DNA of 64,000 nt from Paraescarpia echinospica (GCA_020002185.1 CM034544.1:37415862-37479861), one strand, 5' to 3'. Shown: positions 18,968-31,504, numbered from the stretch's first letter. Made by a program: numbers and translations. Notes: generated from the letters alone by a model not told the origin.

Positions 18968-21900
18968 TAACTGAAAGGTTTGTTTACAATTTACAGATGT
19001 TGAGACAAGTTACGGAAAGTTGACATCGTCTGTAGTTGGTCACATGACGGAGATGCTGAGGGCACGGAGGGGGTTAACCCTCATGTAAGTAAGCCCTTCT
19101 ATATATGTGTGTTGACATTGACACGACACGTGTGTCAGTTCACGTGTCACTAAACTAAACACACCTACGTGACAAACTTTGACAGGTGCACCGCTAATTT
19201 GTCGTCTTTTAGAAGATCACCAAAAGTGGATCTGTTTCGTGGTCAGTTACAAAGCCCACGTTTCTTTACGAATCCAAACGTAATTGGTGGTAAATAATTA
19301 CACCGGAAGTTGTAGTCGTAAAGTTAGTGTTGTTGTAATTGTGCCTTGTAAAGAGAGTAATCAACGACAGTCACTAATTATGTTCCAGTCTCTACGGCTG
19401 TTCTCTGTCACGTGACACCTGCCGTCATCTGGAGGACGAGTTTGGTGACAGAGTATGGCTGGTAAGTAGATCAATTAACTTAGTCCTGGTCATTCACCCT
19501 CCTTTCCCCGGTTTACCCCACGTTGTCAAAGAGAACCCGACCCTTGTTGCTTGGGGGTTATAACCTGCGATACACCGACGTCATATTAGGGCAGTGACTT
19601 TATGGGTCTGAAGGCCCCAGAAAGGGTTCGACTCCCGAAAACGCCGTTAAATTATGTCGCAGTGTCGCCGGAATTGACAAATGTCCCCGTATTGTGTGTC
19701 TGTGTTTATTTAGACAGTCGATAGTTAAGTTGTGGCATTATAAACTGGGTAGCGATGATGTTTACCCCTCGTGTTGTGTACAACGGATTGACCCAAGGTC
19801 AGACTGACTGGTAAACTCAGCCTTAAATGTATCACATTGTAGCAACAGTCAAAGTCAGTGCAGCTGAAAAAAAGAAACAGTATATCTAAATCGTCCACAC
19901 TTTGTCAACAACAACTGTCAAAACAGACCAGAAAGTGTGTTTTATAAATCTCAAACAACATGGACTGGTCTTGTCAAATATTAATATTAGTTTACGTGGT
20001 AGAGACATATTAATATATGATCTATTTAATATAAATTATAGAAACATGTTTTTGTTATCAATATTTTTATATGAAGGAGTCAACTTGGATTGTTTTCATA
20101 TTTGTATGTGTGCACGAGTGATGCGTGCGTGCACACGTTTATACATATTGCAGTCAGTGATGGCAGACCTACTTGATGGGTTAACTACATAAATCAGTAA
20201 AGTGTTATCTTCTGTTGTTAGTCTGGTCAACACAACTGACCGTGACACTGTGGCGCCTGCTCGAGACTTTTACCTCCATTACATCACAACTTACGTCTAA
20301 TCACACTTGCACTTGACCTCTCTGCTTATGCTTTTTTGTCATAAATATATATATATATATCTTATGGAAGGTAATTTTGCCATGTGTATTTTAGTTTCCT
20401 TATTCTTAGCCTAGCAATTTGATTGCATACTTAGACAATACTGTTATTATTAGATACTGTTGTGTTTGATGTATATACAATGTAGTATGATTGACGATTG
20501 TCTGAATATACAAAGCCAAACACAGTCGTAATCGACATATATTTAATTCTACATATTTATCATGACAGTAAATTAGCTGTCTCTTATTGAACGCTCACGG
20601 TAAAGAAAGGTCAATTATTCATTTGTAGTTATTTTGTTTAGATGTTTAAGTTATCATTAGCACTAGATAAAAACGAGTTCTGTATATAAAAGTTTCATTC
20701 CGATATATGACTTTAGTTGTCATTATGTTGTAGGCACTTCAACAAAACCTGCCAGCTGGTTCCTGCATCGTGTGCAGAATGCCAGTCAGTGCACAGCTAA
20801 TTTTTTCACTGGCACCTGTGTACCGGGGTAGTGGTTTGTTTTAACTTGTGTTTTGGTGGCGTATTGCTGGTCACTTATCTCATCCACTGTTGGATCGTGT
20901 TAGGCTGAACATTATCCATGTTTTTGTTTTTTTTATTTGATCCAATTTATGCTAAATGTCATCGATTTGATGACAGCTGTGTTTCACTTGCTGTTTTAAC
21001 ATTGAAGGATGCATTAGGGGGGATGATTATGTTCTTAGGTTTAAGTTAGTTTGTGTTGAAAAAAATATTGCGTAGACCGAAAGAAAAGTGTGGTTTATGT
21101 GATCCTTAAACTATTACTTTTAATTTAAGCCCATTCCCAATGTTCTAGCATGATATTTGATTTTGTTGTTGAACTGACTATATATTGTGTCTCGTGCGTT
21201 ATTGCTATGCTGTGTTATGTCTTCATGTGTCGTTCACGTTTACCATGTGAGGTTACTATCTATGGCAGATGTTGCTAATTTATGGTAAATATCTCCAACA
21301 TTTGTATAACCAGTTAAATTTTAACATAAAACGTCATTGCTTTGGAATGTTTTGAATATTTTTTTTATATAAAACAAATACTGTAATTGAAAAGCGATGT
21401 TAACAAGCTATTAATTTCTCTATTAGCAGAACATGTCACAATCAGTATTTGCCATGTTACAAGGAAAATGAGATGTTTTAATACCGGGTATATATGGTAA
21501 TAATTGTTTGTATTATTTAGCATTATATGTTCTCTATGTGTATGATGTATATGGTATCATTTTGTATCTGTAAACATCGTTATTTATTTGTATAATTACG
21601 TTGACCATACACCCATTGTCTCACTTGATTGCTCTACTGTGTGTACGAGTCACATTTGGTATTTGCTCAGCGGTGTACTGTGGTCCAGCATTCATTGAAG
21701 GTCAATGTCACCATTCCATTTAACAAGTGATCAACGTTATGGTAGTTTAATTAACTTAGATTATTTTTAAAGTATATGCAGTTAGTTGTACCATAATGAG
21801 GTAACTTGAAGTGTACATACTTCAGAATCGTTCATATATGTTTGTTTTACTTTAAGCCCAGTCCAAGGCATGGTGTTTTGGTAAATACCACTCATTGGTC

Positions 21901-22225
21901 AGAATGTTTGTTGTGACGTCACACCACATTGTTATGCGTGTCTTTGCCACTGCAGTGAGTTAGGCAAATCTACATCAAACAGCGTGTGGGCCACAGCGTT
22001 GTCTTTCACGGCCACTAGAGATAGATCGATGTCGTCATGTTAACGGCTAGCTCCTATACATATGTGTGTTGTATACACTACAGAAATTATGTTTGAATAA
22101 AAACTACCTGATAAGTCATGTTATAATGGACTTGAACTGGTTATTATTACGTCAATATTATTATGTATCTGTGACAATGAAATGTTTTATTTCAACAAAT
22201 AAGTCGTAGTCTGCAAAATATGTGA
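18968..22225. other. Intergenic, AT-rich; no gene seen
   Basis: No reading frame with recognisable similarity. A (TA)n tract is at 20344-20361. Otherwise unremarkable host-like sequence. Confidence 0.5.
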
Positions 22226-22234
22226 CCACAATGC

Positions 22235-22565
22235 AAAAGGTAAGTTCTTATATAGCACAGTATCCAGTCCTCAGGACTGCTCAAAGCGCTTTACACTTTA
22301 CTCCCTGGCAGACCTGTTCAATCAAACACCATCTTGACTTCTCTGGGAAGCATTCAGCCACGCTGCAATTCTGCGCGAAGACTATTCGTACACAAATATC
22401 CACCACTATCCATAGCCAGGTACTCATTCATACAGCTGAGTGAACTGAAGCAATGTAGAGTAAACAAACTTGCCCAAGGTTCAACATCGCCGCACAGGAT
22501 TCGAACTCGTATTTTCTCAGTTGAGAGTCTGGAGGTCTTACCGCTGTGCTACTCCACAATGCAAC
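22235..22565 (-). mobile_element. tRNA-derived SINE, copy 1
   Basis: On the minus strand the 5' end (about 22560 downward) has an A-box-like TAGCACAGCGGTAAGA and a B box GAGTTCGAATCC, followed by TTGAACCTTGGGCAAGTTTG and a tail with AAAGCGCTTTGAGCAGTCC. The second copy at 28793-29085 has the same order of blocks. The polymerase III boxes and the shared non-tRNA body identify a SINE family. Confidence 0.75.
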
Positions 22566-22579
22566 ATGCTGATTGTAAA

Positions 22580-24505
22580 CCGTCAGTAGTATTTAAACAG
22601 TCTTCAGGGCTGTGTATCACACCTATTTCAATTGCGCCCTCCCCTGGTTGAAATCACACGCAGCGCCCGTTATATATAATTTGTGTGGATCTACTGTATT
22701 TATTTATGTTCTATGTTCACAATGAAGATTCCCAAAAGTAACATTTAATTAAGTGGAAGCAAACCACACCTTTTGGTGTTTCGCAGTCACCTAAGAGTTT
22801 CGGTTGTAGAAAAAGTCAGTAGACTAACCAATAAAAGGCTGTTTTTTCATTTCCCTGTGATGAGACCAGAAGTGAAAGTGACCCATAAAATAACAGTATG
22901 TAACAGACCTGCAGTGGCTAATTTAGTTAATTACTATTACTATTAGTTATCAGAGAAAGACTAGACAGGAAAACCAGAGTCATGTTATATAAAAGCATTA
23001 TATAAAAGAATGCTGCACAAGGCAAGCATATGGTCGCCGTCACTGTGGGCGCGTTTCTAAAGCAACAAGGTTTGAACGATTTGTTTATTTTCGCGTCTGT
23101 AGGCGTAGTTCTTGGTGTCTACCGGAACAGAATGTAGTTGACAGTTAAGAGTCATGACTGGAATTTGGTGCAGACATTGGCCTGACCTTAGATTCACTTC
23201 GTGACCATGTCCTGGTTTTAAGATCGAACCGGAAAGATTAAATTATGCAAATAAATGCAGACCCCCGCAGAACCCCTCACGTGAGTGAGCACCCTCATCC
23301 CCATAGTATGACAGCATTAAAAACACGCATGCGTAGAGCCATAATTCTACAAATGTCATACTATGCGTTTCGATACCTTACGGTTTAAAGACAATTCCCG
23401 GATTTGGCTTGAGGCCAAGCCAGTATGGTTAAAAGGGAACTATTTTTGGAATTACGAGGAAGGGCGGCAATGAACACACACGAAGAGACACGTTGACGCT
23501 CTCTACGGGAAACTAGGAAAATGTTCCCACATTTTAGACTTATCAAAATTTCGGCAAATATAAACCACGGTGGTTTATATATTGCTTTATCGTTCGATCT
23601 TCAAAAATCACGGACACTTTAAATATAAAATAGAATTGTACTGTCGGCGCACAACAATGTTGTCTGAAGTTTCTACTGATGAATAAAGCATATATATTCG
23701 TGACGAACCTGGAACGCTTGTTTCTTCAATTCCATTGACAAGCGAATACACCCTTAGTCGTGAGGGGACAATGCATCACTACAGCACGATGTTGTACACG
23801 GCTTGGCGAGCGACATACCCGAGGTAAGGCTCCGGTCTTCTGAAGCCATTGCGTACCGCCCAATTGAAGGAAGGAAGGAAGGAAGACGGAGGGGACAGGA
23901 CAACTTTACAAGGAGACGGGCGGGGCCTGGGACGATCTTTTACTTTCTCACCTAACCATCAAAACGACGACATAGAGCCGTCAAACTTCGTCCCATGCGT
24001 CCGACATGCGTACACACTTCCTTATAAAATATACACATACATCGATCAAAAACCGAACATTTGTCACTCGAAGAGGGTCACCAAAATTACGCAACGTGGC
24101 GCCACTTTATCGCCTCCCCACCATTTTCTTAACCTGGCCTGCGAAGCTTCGTGCCCACGTGACTGCTGTTGAAACCGAAGACGCGCAATGTCCATATCAG
24201 CATGCCGTCTTGTCAACACGCTCAAGCATATGAAGGATTTATTAAACAAGCACCGTCTGTGCGTTTGTCTTGAGAAAGACCACCCTCTGTTATGGCCATG
24301 CATATTGATTTTTTTCACTCGTTAATTGCGTAACTTCCGAGCCCTCTTTCTCCATTCCTGTGCGTGATATCGAGGATTATCAAGGATCAGGCCACGAGTT
24401 ACTACAAGCGCTGTGTGTAAGCAGGAAATAGGGTAAATGCATTTGTTATTTTTTTTCCACAAAATGCAAAAAAAGTTTTTCGTAATTGGTAACGGGTGAC
24501 ATATA
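22580..24505. other. Intergenic; no gene seen
   Basis: No convincing coding region. A short GGAAGGAA repeat lies at 23868-23885. Confidence 0.5.
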
Positions 24506-27500
24506 TTGGACTACAGTGGTCCTGATATTGGACATGGTGGTCCAATATAGGTCCTTCTGGTTCGATATACATCATCTGTCTGGATGCTTTGAAACAAACC
24601 AAGGTTCATCACCCACTTCAGACTTATAAGAAGATAGTCGTTTAAAGCATAAATCACGAAAACTACGGCGTTCCAGTGAGCATACAAATGACATGTGACG
24701 ACTAAACGCCAAATAGATTTGACACAATTTAATTCTGAACTGAGAACAAACAATAATATTTTGTCACGAATAGAAGAATACGCGAACGAAGTGATTGTCA
24801 TGATAGAGTCTGTCACGAATAAAAGAACAAACCAACGGAATAATGGCCAGTAGAGTGTCTAGTAACGGCAAAAAGATACCAGTCAGTAATTGATAGTCCC
24901 TGATCACCAAATTAGGAATACGATCTTTTACTGACACATGTCACATCGATAGTTATAGGGCAAGCCACCGGCACAACTCATATGTATCCATATCCCACAG
25001 TGTACACATTTCACCATGGTTTCTTTTCGTTGTTCGTTGCACAGTACCAAGACTCGTTGTCACATTGACCGCTTTTTTTCGTTTTGGCTGGCAGGAGAAT
25101 GCTGCCTTTTTTTTGTCTTTTTATCTGAATTGGATCTGTTGTCTTTCTATTTATTTTACCAACTGTTGAGTTATGCCTACTTTTTTGTCTTTTGTTGTTA
25201 AAGTTTTTTTGATAGGGACTGGAGGTTATGATTTCCGACTTGGTGGTTCTTCTCTTGACCTGGTTTTGGGATGGGAGAGAGCATTGCAGGAGTGAGGACC
25301 TTTCTACCCAGCTCTGGTTGATCAGTAAGCTGCCTCGTGATTGGGACTAATGCTTCGTAATGACCAGCATCTTCATTCAGATTAATGTATTTGACCATAA
25401 TTGGGCCAGACTCCTGAAATTCCGTCCCAAATTCAAGTACATTCTCTCCAACGCAGACATGCACTGGTCGTAGACAGCGTGCCGTCGGAACGATCTCTAT
25501 CTCCCCAATCATTTCACCGGGATTCGCCATTGATGCGATTCTGTCCTAGATAGATGCGTAACACAGTCTCTGGGGTAGATCTGCGTTCACCATCCTCTCA
25601 TCAATGTTTTCATAAAGGCCAAAGTTGTCTAGCATATGTGCAATCATGTTCGATCGTAGCGCATCAGCGGAAGTCATTTCTCGTATTCTCATTCGCAGGT
25701 CCTTTAAATTGCCATCGTTGTCTCTTTCTGCATGCTGCATATCGAGATCTTGACAAATATTAACGGCTCGGAAGAAACAACGTCCATCTGCATTGGTTGC
25801 GACACACCTGAAACCACTCTGTCTGCTGCTTGTGGATGGGCATGGATCATTGGACTGTTGCTCGCTCGTGGATATGCTTTGATTGTTGGATTGATGCTCC
25901 CTTGTAGACGTGCTTGGGTCATTAGACTGTTGTTGCTCATTCGCGGACAGGCTAGGTTTGTTAGACAGTTGATCGCTCATTGATGGGCATGGGTTGGTTG
26001 TGACATGCCTGAAACTATTCTGCCTGGTGCTTGTGGATGAGCTCAGCTCATTGAGCTGTTGCTTGTTTGTGGGCGGACATGGATCATTGGACTGTCGGTC
26101 GCTCGCGGACGAGTTTGTTGTATTTGACGAGTTGTCATTCTGCATAGTGCCATCTCTGGCAGAATTCGATGGAACATCTATATAACAGTTTCCGAGTAAG
26201 ACAACTTAACCTTCCAGCCGCGGCGAAATCTGCATCAGTCCATATGTTCCGATCACAAGGCCAAATGCCTGTGCACTTGAAACCATTGGCAGCAGTTGCC
26301 ATGGAAGCTGAGCATACGTATGCCCTTCCGAACATACGGCAGACTGAGGAGATGGTGACTGTAGTTTGTTTGGTCCTCAGCCAAGTGTCACATTCCTAAT
26401 TGTTATACGTCATCACAGGTTTATACCCAAAAAAAACCGATCAAAGGGATGCAGACGGTGCGTTGTGTGTGGAGGAAGATATCATATGACGACTCCATGG
26501 TCCCGGGCGTAATGGATTGCTTCAGTATTTTTCGTGTGTGTCAAGAATCAACAGAACATGTTTGTCTTTGGTGCAGCCAACATAATATATAAAGTGCTTC
26601 AGCCAGACAACGAAGATTTCCTGTTCATCCAGCCTGATTCGTTATTCACTTTGACGCTTCCAGTGATTCTATAATGCGTTTACGCCTGAAAATTATTATT
26701 GGTGGAACATAGTTACCCCCTGCACTCATGCTACACACCATGTTGTAGTAAAGCCTCTCTCACCACTAGTACGAGATCCGACTTGCTTTTTCCCAAGGAT
26801 CCGGCCAGGCTTTTGTACAGTTGTTATACCCGATTCATCCACGTTAAAGATGTTTGTAGCATCGAATCAGTACGTGTCAACCAAAGTTTCTAGTTTATCG
26901 TAGAACTCATGCACACTCTCACGATTGAACCGTTTGGCTCTCGTAATAGAAATTGTCTCGGCTTGACGGAGGGAGAGTTCAGGGAGTCTCCTCATAAAAT
27001 CACGGTACCAGTGTCTGCTAGCTGCTTTTTTCTGTGTTAAAGCAATGCCTTATCCCATTCGCTTCAGCCAACTGATATGCCATATTCATAAAATCTTTCC
27101 TGGTCATACCAATCAGCATATTCTCCAGTTGTAAAACATGCTCCACTAGTATTTTCTCCACCTCTGGCGGCAGAGTGCAAGGGCGACTAAAATACTTTCT
27201 TGGACCATTAGCGATTTGTTTTTGTTGTTTAGGTGCCGCTTCAGGGTAGCCTTCGGAATCCCGTAGGTCCTGCTAGTTGCGTTGAGGCCGGCTTCTCCAT
27301 TTCTGAATGACATGACCGCTCTATCCAGTTCCTCTTGCGTCCACTTTTCGTATTTGCCTCTGGAAAATATAATTTGTAGCCTCAATCAATCAAACAGATG
27401 CGACAATCCCAAGTATTTCCTTGATATAATATAATAATAATGGTATTTTGTATCTAAAACTAAATAAACGCATGTTTTAGTTTTGGTTGTTCTGACAGGA

Positions 27501-28108
27501 GGGGCTAGGTTTGAATACGGGATGTTTTTGCCCAAATGAGGGTGATCGACTTATGACGCTTGCTACGGGTTAGGTATAAGTGCCACATATGTAAACCTTT
27601 ACATTTTACAAAGCACATAAACTTACCAATCAAATGTTGGTATATGTGGTGAGATTTCGCAAACAAAAAATTTAAATGTTGCCACGGTAATGCAATTATT
27701 GACCATTGATAACAAAATAAGAGGCAGTTTCACATTCTTGCTTGTCTGTGAAAATAATAGTCATGTCTATCAAATTTTAAGCAACATGTGATGATTATAT
27801 TATCAATAAAATAATGAGGCGTCTTGAAGAAACAAATATTATTTGTTTTTTAGTTTCCCGCATATTCCAGCAAAACTGTCCAACAAAGTGAATATTTCAG
27901 AAAATAATATACCCCGTGTTTAAAAATGTAGGCCTCCCCTGTTACTCAACAAGGCCCCGAGCCATAAGTAGGAGTCTAATATACACATGCAGAAACTTCA
28001 TTATGACACATTTTCATATATCGTGTGTGTTGGGATGGTACGTATAGTGGACCACGGGTGTCTTATATTGGACCAGTGGACCACCATAGGACACCCCGAC
28101 TGGTCCAA
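24506..28108 (-). mobile_element. Decayed pogo/Tigger-like DNA transposon with imperfect TIRs
   Basis: Both ends carry TTGGAC at the tip and contain TGGTGGTCCA and GGTCCAATATA motifs in inverted orientation (about 24506-24570 and 28035-28108). Each end is flanked by TA, the target duplication expected for pogo/Tc1-mariner elements. The transposase pseudogene at 25198-27385 lies inside. The TIR match is imperfect, so the exact borders are tentative. Confidence 0.45.
25198..27385 (-). pseudogene. pogo/Tigger-like transposase with C-terminal OTU protease domain, degenerate
   Basis: Reading on the minus strand: a psq helix-turn-helix at 27385-27200 (WTQEELDRAV, YGIPKATLKRHL), a CENP-B-like second domain (27140-26900), then DDE_1 motifs (NVDESG near 26830; LLILDTH near 26560; NGFKCTGIWP near 26290), broken by several frameshifts and stops. 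After a Ser/Asn-rich linker (about 26145-25830) comes an OTU-type cysteine protease domain: NADGRCFFRAV holds the catalytic Cys and AGHYEAL the catalytic His. One in-frame TAG at 25546-25548 separates the two halves of the OTU domain. The transposase would cut and paste the element; the OTU domain would remove ubiquitin, by family knowledge. Both are inside the tentative TIRs. Confidence 0.7.
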
Positions 28109-28790
28109 TATCGGTCGAAGGCATAATTAACTTCTTCGATGTGATTCTCGGAAACTGTACAATTTTCCGTCTTCATTCCTCTTATGCACGCTATATAGAC
28201 CTCCTACGACACTCTATTGTAATCGTGTACAATCTACTCTGTAACAGGGTTTGCATCACGCCTTCAAAGTTGGTCAAAACTCGATGCACACCATTCTCAG
28301 TGGTATGACTTCGTTTGATCAATGAGCGGTACTAAATTTTATTGCAATGAACAGTATTGGCACAGTCGTCTTCTAAAAATATTGCAAATAATAAAGTTGT
28401 TCGAGCAACCTTTATTTACAATGAACACATATAGTAATCATAATCGACATTTTCAACTTAAAAATTGCAATCATAATTGCGATGTATTTGTTTTAATTTG
28501 TACTATGCCTAATTTAGCAAGACAAATGTACGCCTACATTTTCGACTTGAATTGTTGGTAATTACCATAACAAACACATATAATAGTTTCTAACGGCAAT
28601 TTGCCCTTCGCTGCGTCACAGCTAACCGGGAAGTTACGTGTGTACGCAGTAGCAGTGAATAAAATAAGTTGGTGTATCCAATAATAATAACATTTATGGT
28701 GAATATAAGAATAACACTAGGTTTATAATATCCAGTTTTTGAACAATCGTAGCAGTGTGCGGCGGTCAATCATGGGCCAGTCACAAACTT
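28109..28790. other. Intergenic; no gene seen
   Basis: AT-rich, nothing recognised. Confidence 0.5.
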
Positions 28791-28792
28791 AT

Positions 28793-29085
28793 GGAGAGCG
28801 CAGTAGCGCAGCGTTAAGAGCTCGGGACTCTCAACTGAGAGAACGTGGGTTCGAATCCAGTGCGGCGGTGTCGAACCTTGGGCAAGTTCGTTTACCCAGC
28901 TGTATGAATGAGTACCTGGCGATAGACAGTGGTGGATATTTGTGTACGAATAGTATTCGCGCATTAATTGCAGCATGGCTGAATTCTTCCCAAAGAAGTC
29001 GAGATGGTGTTCGATTGAACAGGTCTGCCAGGGAGTAAAGTGTAAAGCGCTTTGAGCAGTCCTCAGGACTGGATACTGCTAGCTA
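28793..29085 (+). mobile_element. tRNA-derived SINE, copy 2
   Basis: Begins with GCGCAGTAGCGCAGCGTTAA (A box region) and GGGTTCGAATCC (B box), then CTTGGGCAAGTTCG, and ends near AAGCGCTTTGAGCAGTCCTC. Same family as 22235-22565 in the opposite orientation. Confidence 0.8.
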
Positions 29086-29412
29086 CATTAAATGTGTTGC
29101 CACGCCGACACTTGTAAGGTGACAGATTTGTGAATTTTACCCGAGTACCGACGCTTAACGCGGCTTCGGTAGCTCGCTCGCTACTCGTGCCGTTAGTTAT
29201 GTTTCTAATATTTTTGTCGATGCGTATGCGAGATATTTCGGCATCTTGTGGTTCCTAATTGCAAACAAATATGATTTACACAACAAATAATATTGCATTG
29301 ATAACGTGTAGCGAATAATTTGAGTATTTGTTTACTGTTAAAAGTGGATCTCCCATCGCGATAAAATAGACTGATCCACAAAACCTTAGCAATGGGCGCT
29401 ATAGTACAAGTC

Positions 29413-29418
29413 GATCTT
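29413..29418. repeat. Target site duplication, left (GATCTT)
   Basis: GATCTT immediately before the AG terminus of element 2; the identical hexamer follows the CT terminus at 47178-47183. Six bases is the standard Polinton target duplication. Confidence 0.92.
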
Positions 29419-29757
29419 AGTAGTATAGAGGCTCTGTACGGTCTCAAAACCCTACTTATAAAAAATAATTTAATGACCACTAAACGATTTCGGCAACCTG
29501 CTTATAAAAAAAAGTTCAAAGGCTTTTTTTGACACTAATTAGTTTCGGTAACCTACTTATAAAAGACGTGATTGATGAGCGATGTAATTTGATACTAATT
29601 GGATGATTGATTACCCCTACACTAGAGATGCCACCTAGCGGTGAGTGCAGAGAGTATTTTAGTCCTAGCGATCAACGCCGTACCTAGAGCGTGCTGTCGT
29701 AAGCAATAATGCGTTTATTGCGCTAACCACGATAAAACCATTGTATAAACGTCGACC
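29419..29757. repeat. Element 2 left terminal inverted repeat
   Basis: 339 bp, matching the reverse complement of 46840-47177 with few differences. It contains three direct subrepeats of CTACTTATAAAA-type sequence at about 55-70 bp spacing. Confidence 0.93.
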
Positions 29758-29883
29758 TGGGAGATCGAAAGATTTCCGGTCCGAATCCGTTCGTCGACCT
29801 TTTTTAGATGCCGGTATAACCGGGGTAAAACCACTGTATTGACCTTAGGAGCCTAGGGGTCGAGTCGCAACTTTTTAGTCTAG

Positions 29884-29893
29884 TATATAAGCG
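29884..29893 (+). promoter_or_regulatory. TATA box of the NADAR gene
   Basis: TATATAAGCG, 39 bp before the ATG at 29923. The same ten bases precede the first + strand gene of element 1 (8471-8480). Confidence 0.6.
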
Positions 29894-29922
29894 GTGGCGG
29901 TAGCGGGTGATCGGTAGTCGGT

Positions 29923-30378
29923 ATGATGTCGTCGCCTATAAGGTTTGGTGGATCGCGGTCGTTCTTGTCGAATATGTATATGTGTCGCGTGTCGGCGTTC
30001 GGTCGGGGCTTTCGATCCGTCGAGCACGCCTATCAGTATAGGAAAGCGATATTCTACGACGACGTGGAATGTGCCGAAAAAATCAAAAGTTCGCGAAGCT
30101 CTTATGCAGCGAAACGACGCGGTTACGACATTCGACTAAAGAGAATGGAAACCAAATGGACCGACGTTACGGTGAGATGTATGAAGATGTTGTTGAGGAG
30201 GAAGTTTGACGGATCGAGCGATTTGAAGGCTGCACTGTTGGCGACCGGGGACGTCGAATTGGTGGAATGGGTAGCGAGTAGGGAGGGTTTCTGGGGTAGC
30301 GGAATCGCGGGCGATGTGGGGAAGAACATGCTCGGTAAACTGTTGATGAAGTTGCGCGATGGTTATAAAGACGCGTAA
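29923..30378 (+). CDS. NADAR (YbiA-like) domain protein
   Basis: 151 residues, intact, essentially one domain. Motifs in order: FLSNMY (residues 14-19), FRSVEHAYQYRKA (30-42), LRRKFDG, TGDVELVEW, FWGSGIAGDVGKNMLGKLLM. These match the NADAR/YbiA family, enzymes that act on N-glycosidic bonds of ADP-ribose-type compounds. Some bacterial members are known to remove ADP-ribose from guanine bases in DNA and neutralise DarT-type toxins. It is the first gene of the + strand group, under its own TATA box. A role in protecting element DNA or in countering host ADP-ribosylation is inference. I saw no counterpart in the visible part of element 1. Confidence 0.85.
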   Translation: MMSSPIRFGGSRSFLSNMYMCRVSAFGRGFRSVEHAYQYRKAIFYDDVECAEKIKSSRSSYAAKRRGYDIRLKRMETKWTDVTVRCMKMLLRRKFDGSSDLKAALLATGDVELVEWVASREGFWGSGIAGDVGKNMLGKLLMKLRDGYKDA

Positions 30379-30406
30379 AAAAGTGTTCGTCATTCAGTCG
30401 TGAAAA

Positions 30407-31064
30407 ATGAACGGACAGTCGTTGAAGCATCCTTTTACGTGTATAGTAGCCGGTCCTACGGGATGCGGTAAGACGACGTTCGTCGAGCGTTTGATACGTC
30501 ACGACACTATGATCGATCCGCCGCCGGAGAAAATCCTGTGGTGTTACGGTCAGTGGCAGAGCGGCTACACGTCTATGTCTTCGAAAATAGAGTAGACGGT
30601 CTGCCGGATCCGAAACGTTTAGACGGTAAAGCGAGAACGCTTCTCGTACTCGACGACCTCATGGAGGAGACCGATAGCCGGGTGACGGTACTATTTACTA
30701 AAAAAGTCATCATTGTAATACGTCGGTCGTACAATTGCGACAGAACATGTTTCCGAAAGGGAAAGAAAACCGTACAATCAGCCTGAACGCTCAATACATA
30801 GTGCTATTCAAGAGCCCTCGAGACGCCGGTCAAGTAGGTCACCTAGCGAAACAGATGTACCCGGGAAAGGTCATCTACATGATAGAGGCTTTCAAAGACG
30901 CGACGTCGTCGGCGTACGGCTATCTATTCGTGGATCTGAAACAGGAAACGGAAGAGGACATGCGTCTGCGCACGTGCATATTTCCGGACGATCGCCTTCA
31001 GTACGTGTACGTACGGAAGGGTGGTGGCGGTGGTGGTGGTGGTGGTGGCGTCGGCGGACTATAA
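30407..31064 (+). pseudogene. FtsK/HerA-like packaging ATPase, frameshifted, element 2
   Basis: Begins MNGQSLKHPFTCIVAG with Walker A GPTGCGKTT (residues 16-24) and continues in a second frame with Walker B TLLVLDDLM; a third segment (from about 30735) reads KGKENRTISLNAQYIVLFKS, a conserved stretch of Polinton/adintovirus packaging ATPases related to the A32/IVa2 group. Two frameshifts, near 30590 and in a run of A at about 30700, break the gene. The end is a poly-glycine run from a GGT repeat (31018-31050). Normal role: pumping element DNA into the capsid. Confidence 0.85.
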
Positions 31065-31102
31065 GAAGAGAGGGACGACGGGGCGTACGTTTATTAGCCG
31101 CT

Positions 31103-31504
31103 ATGAAGGCGCGCGTGACGGGAGCGAAGAGACGGCCGAAGGCGGCGGCACCGACGAATCAAATAAAGAGACACATCATCGCCCTGCAACTGTTGGAGAG
31201 GCATAGACGGAACATCGCTCTGCGAAAAGCCCTACTCGCCCACGCGGACACCGGTCTCATTTGTAGTCTGAGCGATTGCGCGTACAATATTCTGAAAGGG
31301 AACGTGAAGTTGTCGCCGAAACAGAAACGCGTGTTGGCGAAATACCGGGATCACCTGCGTAAACTCGTCGACAAACACGTTACGCGTAAGCAGAAGCGTG
31401 TTATCTTGCAAAAGGGTGCGGGTGGTTTTCTGACGGCCCTGCTAGCGCCGTTAGCGAGTACCGTTCTCCTGCCGCTGCTCAGACAGGTGTTCGGCAGCGC
31501 GTGA
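31103..31504 (+). CDS. Small basic Polinton protein with hydrophobic tail
   Basis: 133 residues from the ATG at 31103, intact. A basic N-terminus (RVTGAKRRPKAA), a central conserved part with CSLSDCAYNILKGNVKLSPK and KQKRVLAKYRDHLRKLVDKH, and a hydrophobic C-terminus (GGFLTALLAPLASTVLLPLL). This gene shape recurs in Polintons and related transposons. By composition it may bind DNA and associate with membranes, like adenovirus pVI/pX, but no function is established to my knowledge. It lies 38 bases after the ATPase frame ends and four bases before the VDPR gene. Confidence 0.55.
   Translation: MKARVTGAKRRPKAAAPTNQIKRHIIALQLLERHRRNIALRKALLAHADTGLICSLSDCAYNILKGNVKLSPKQKRVLAKYRDHLRKLVDKHVTRKQKRVILQKGAGGFLTALLAPLASTVLLPLLRQVFGSA

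Noticed and set aside
28793..28870. Functional tRNA gene
   Set aside because: A and B boxes are present, but the sequence does not fold as a full tRNA by eye and continues into a body shared with the copy at 22235-22565, so it is the head of a SINE.
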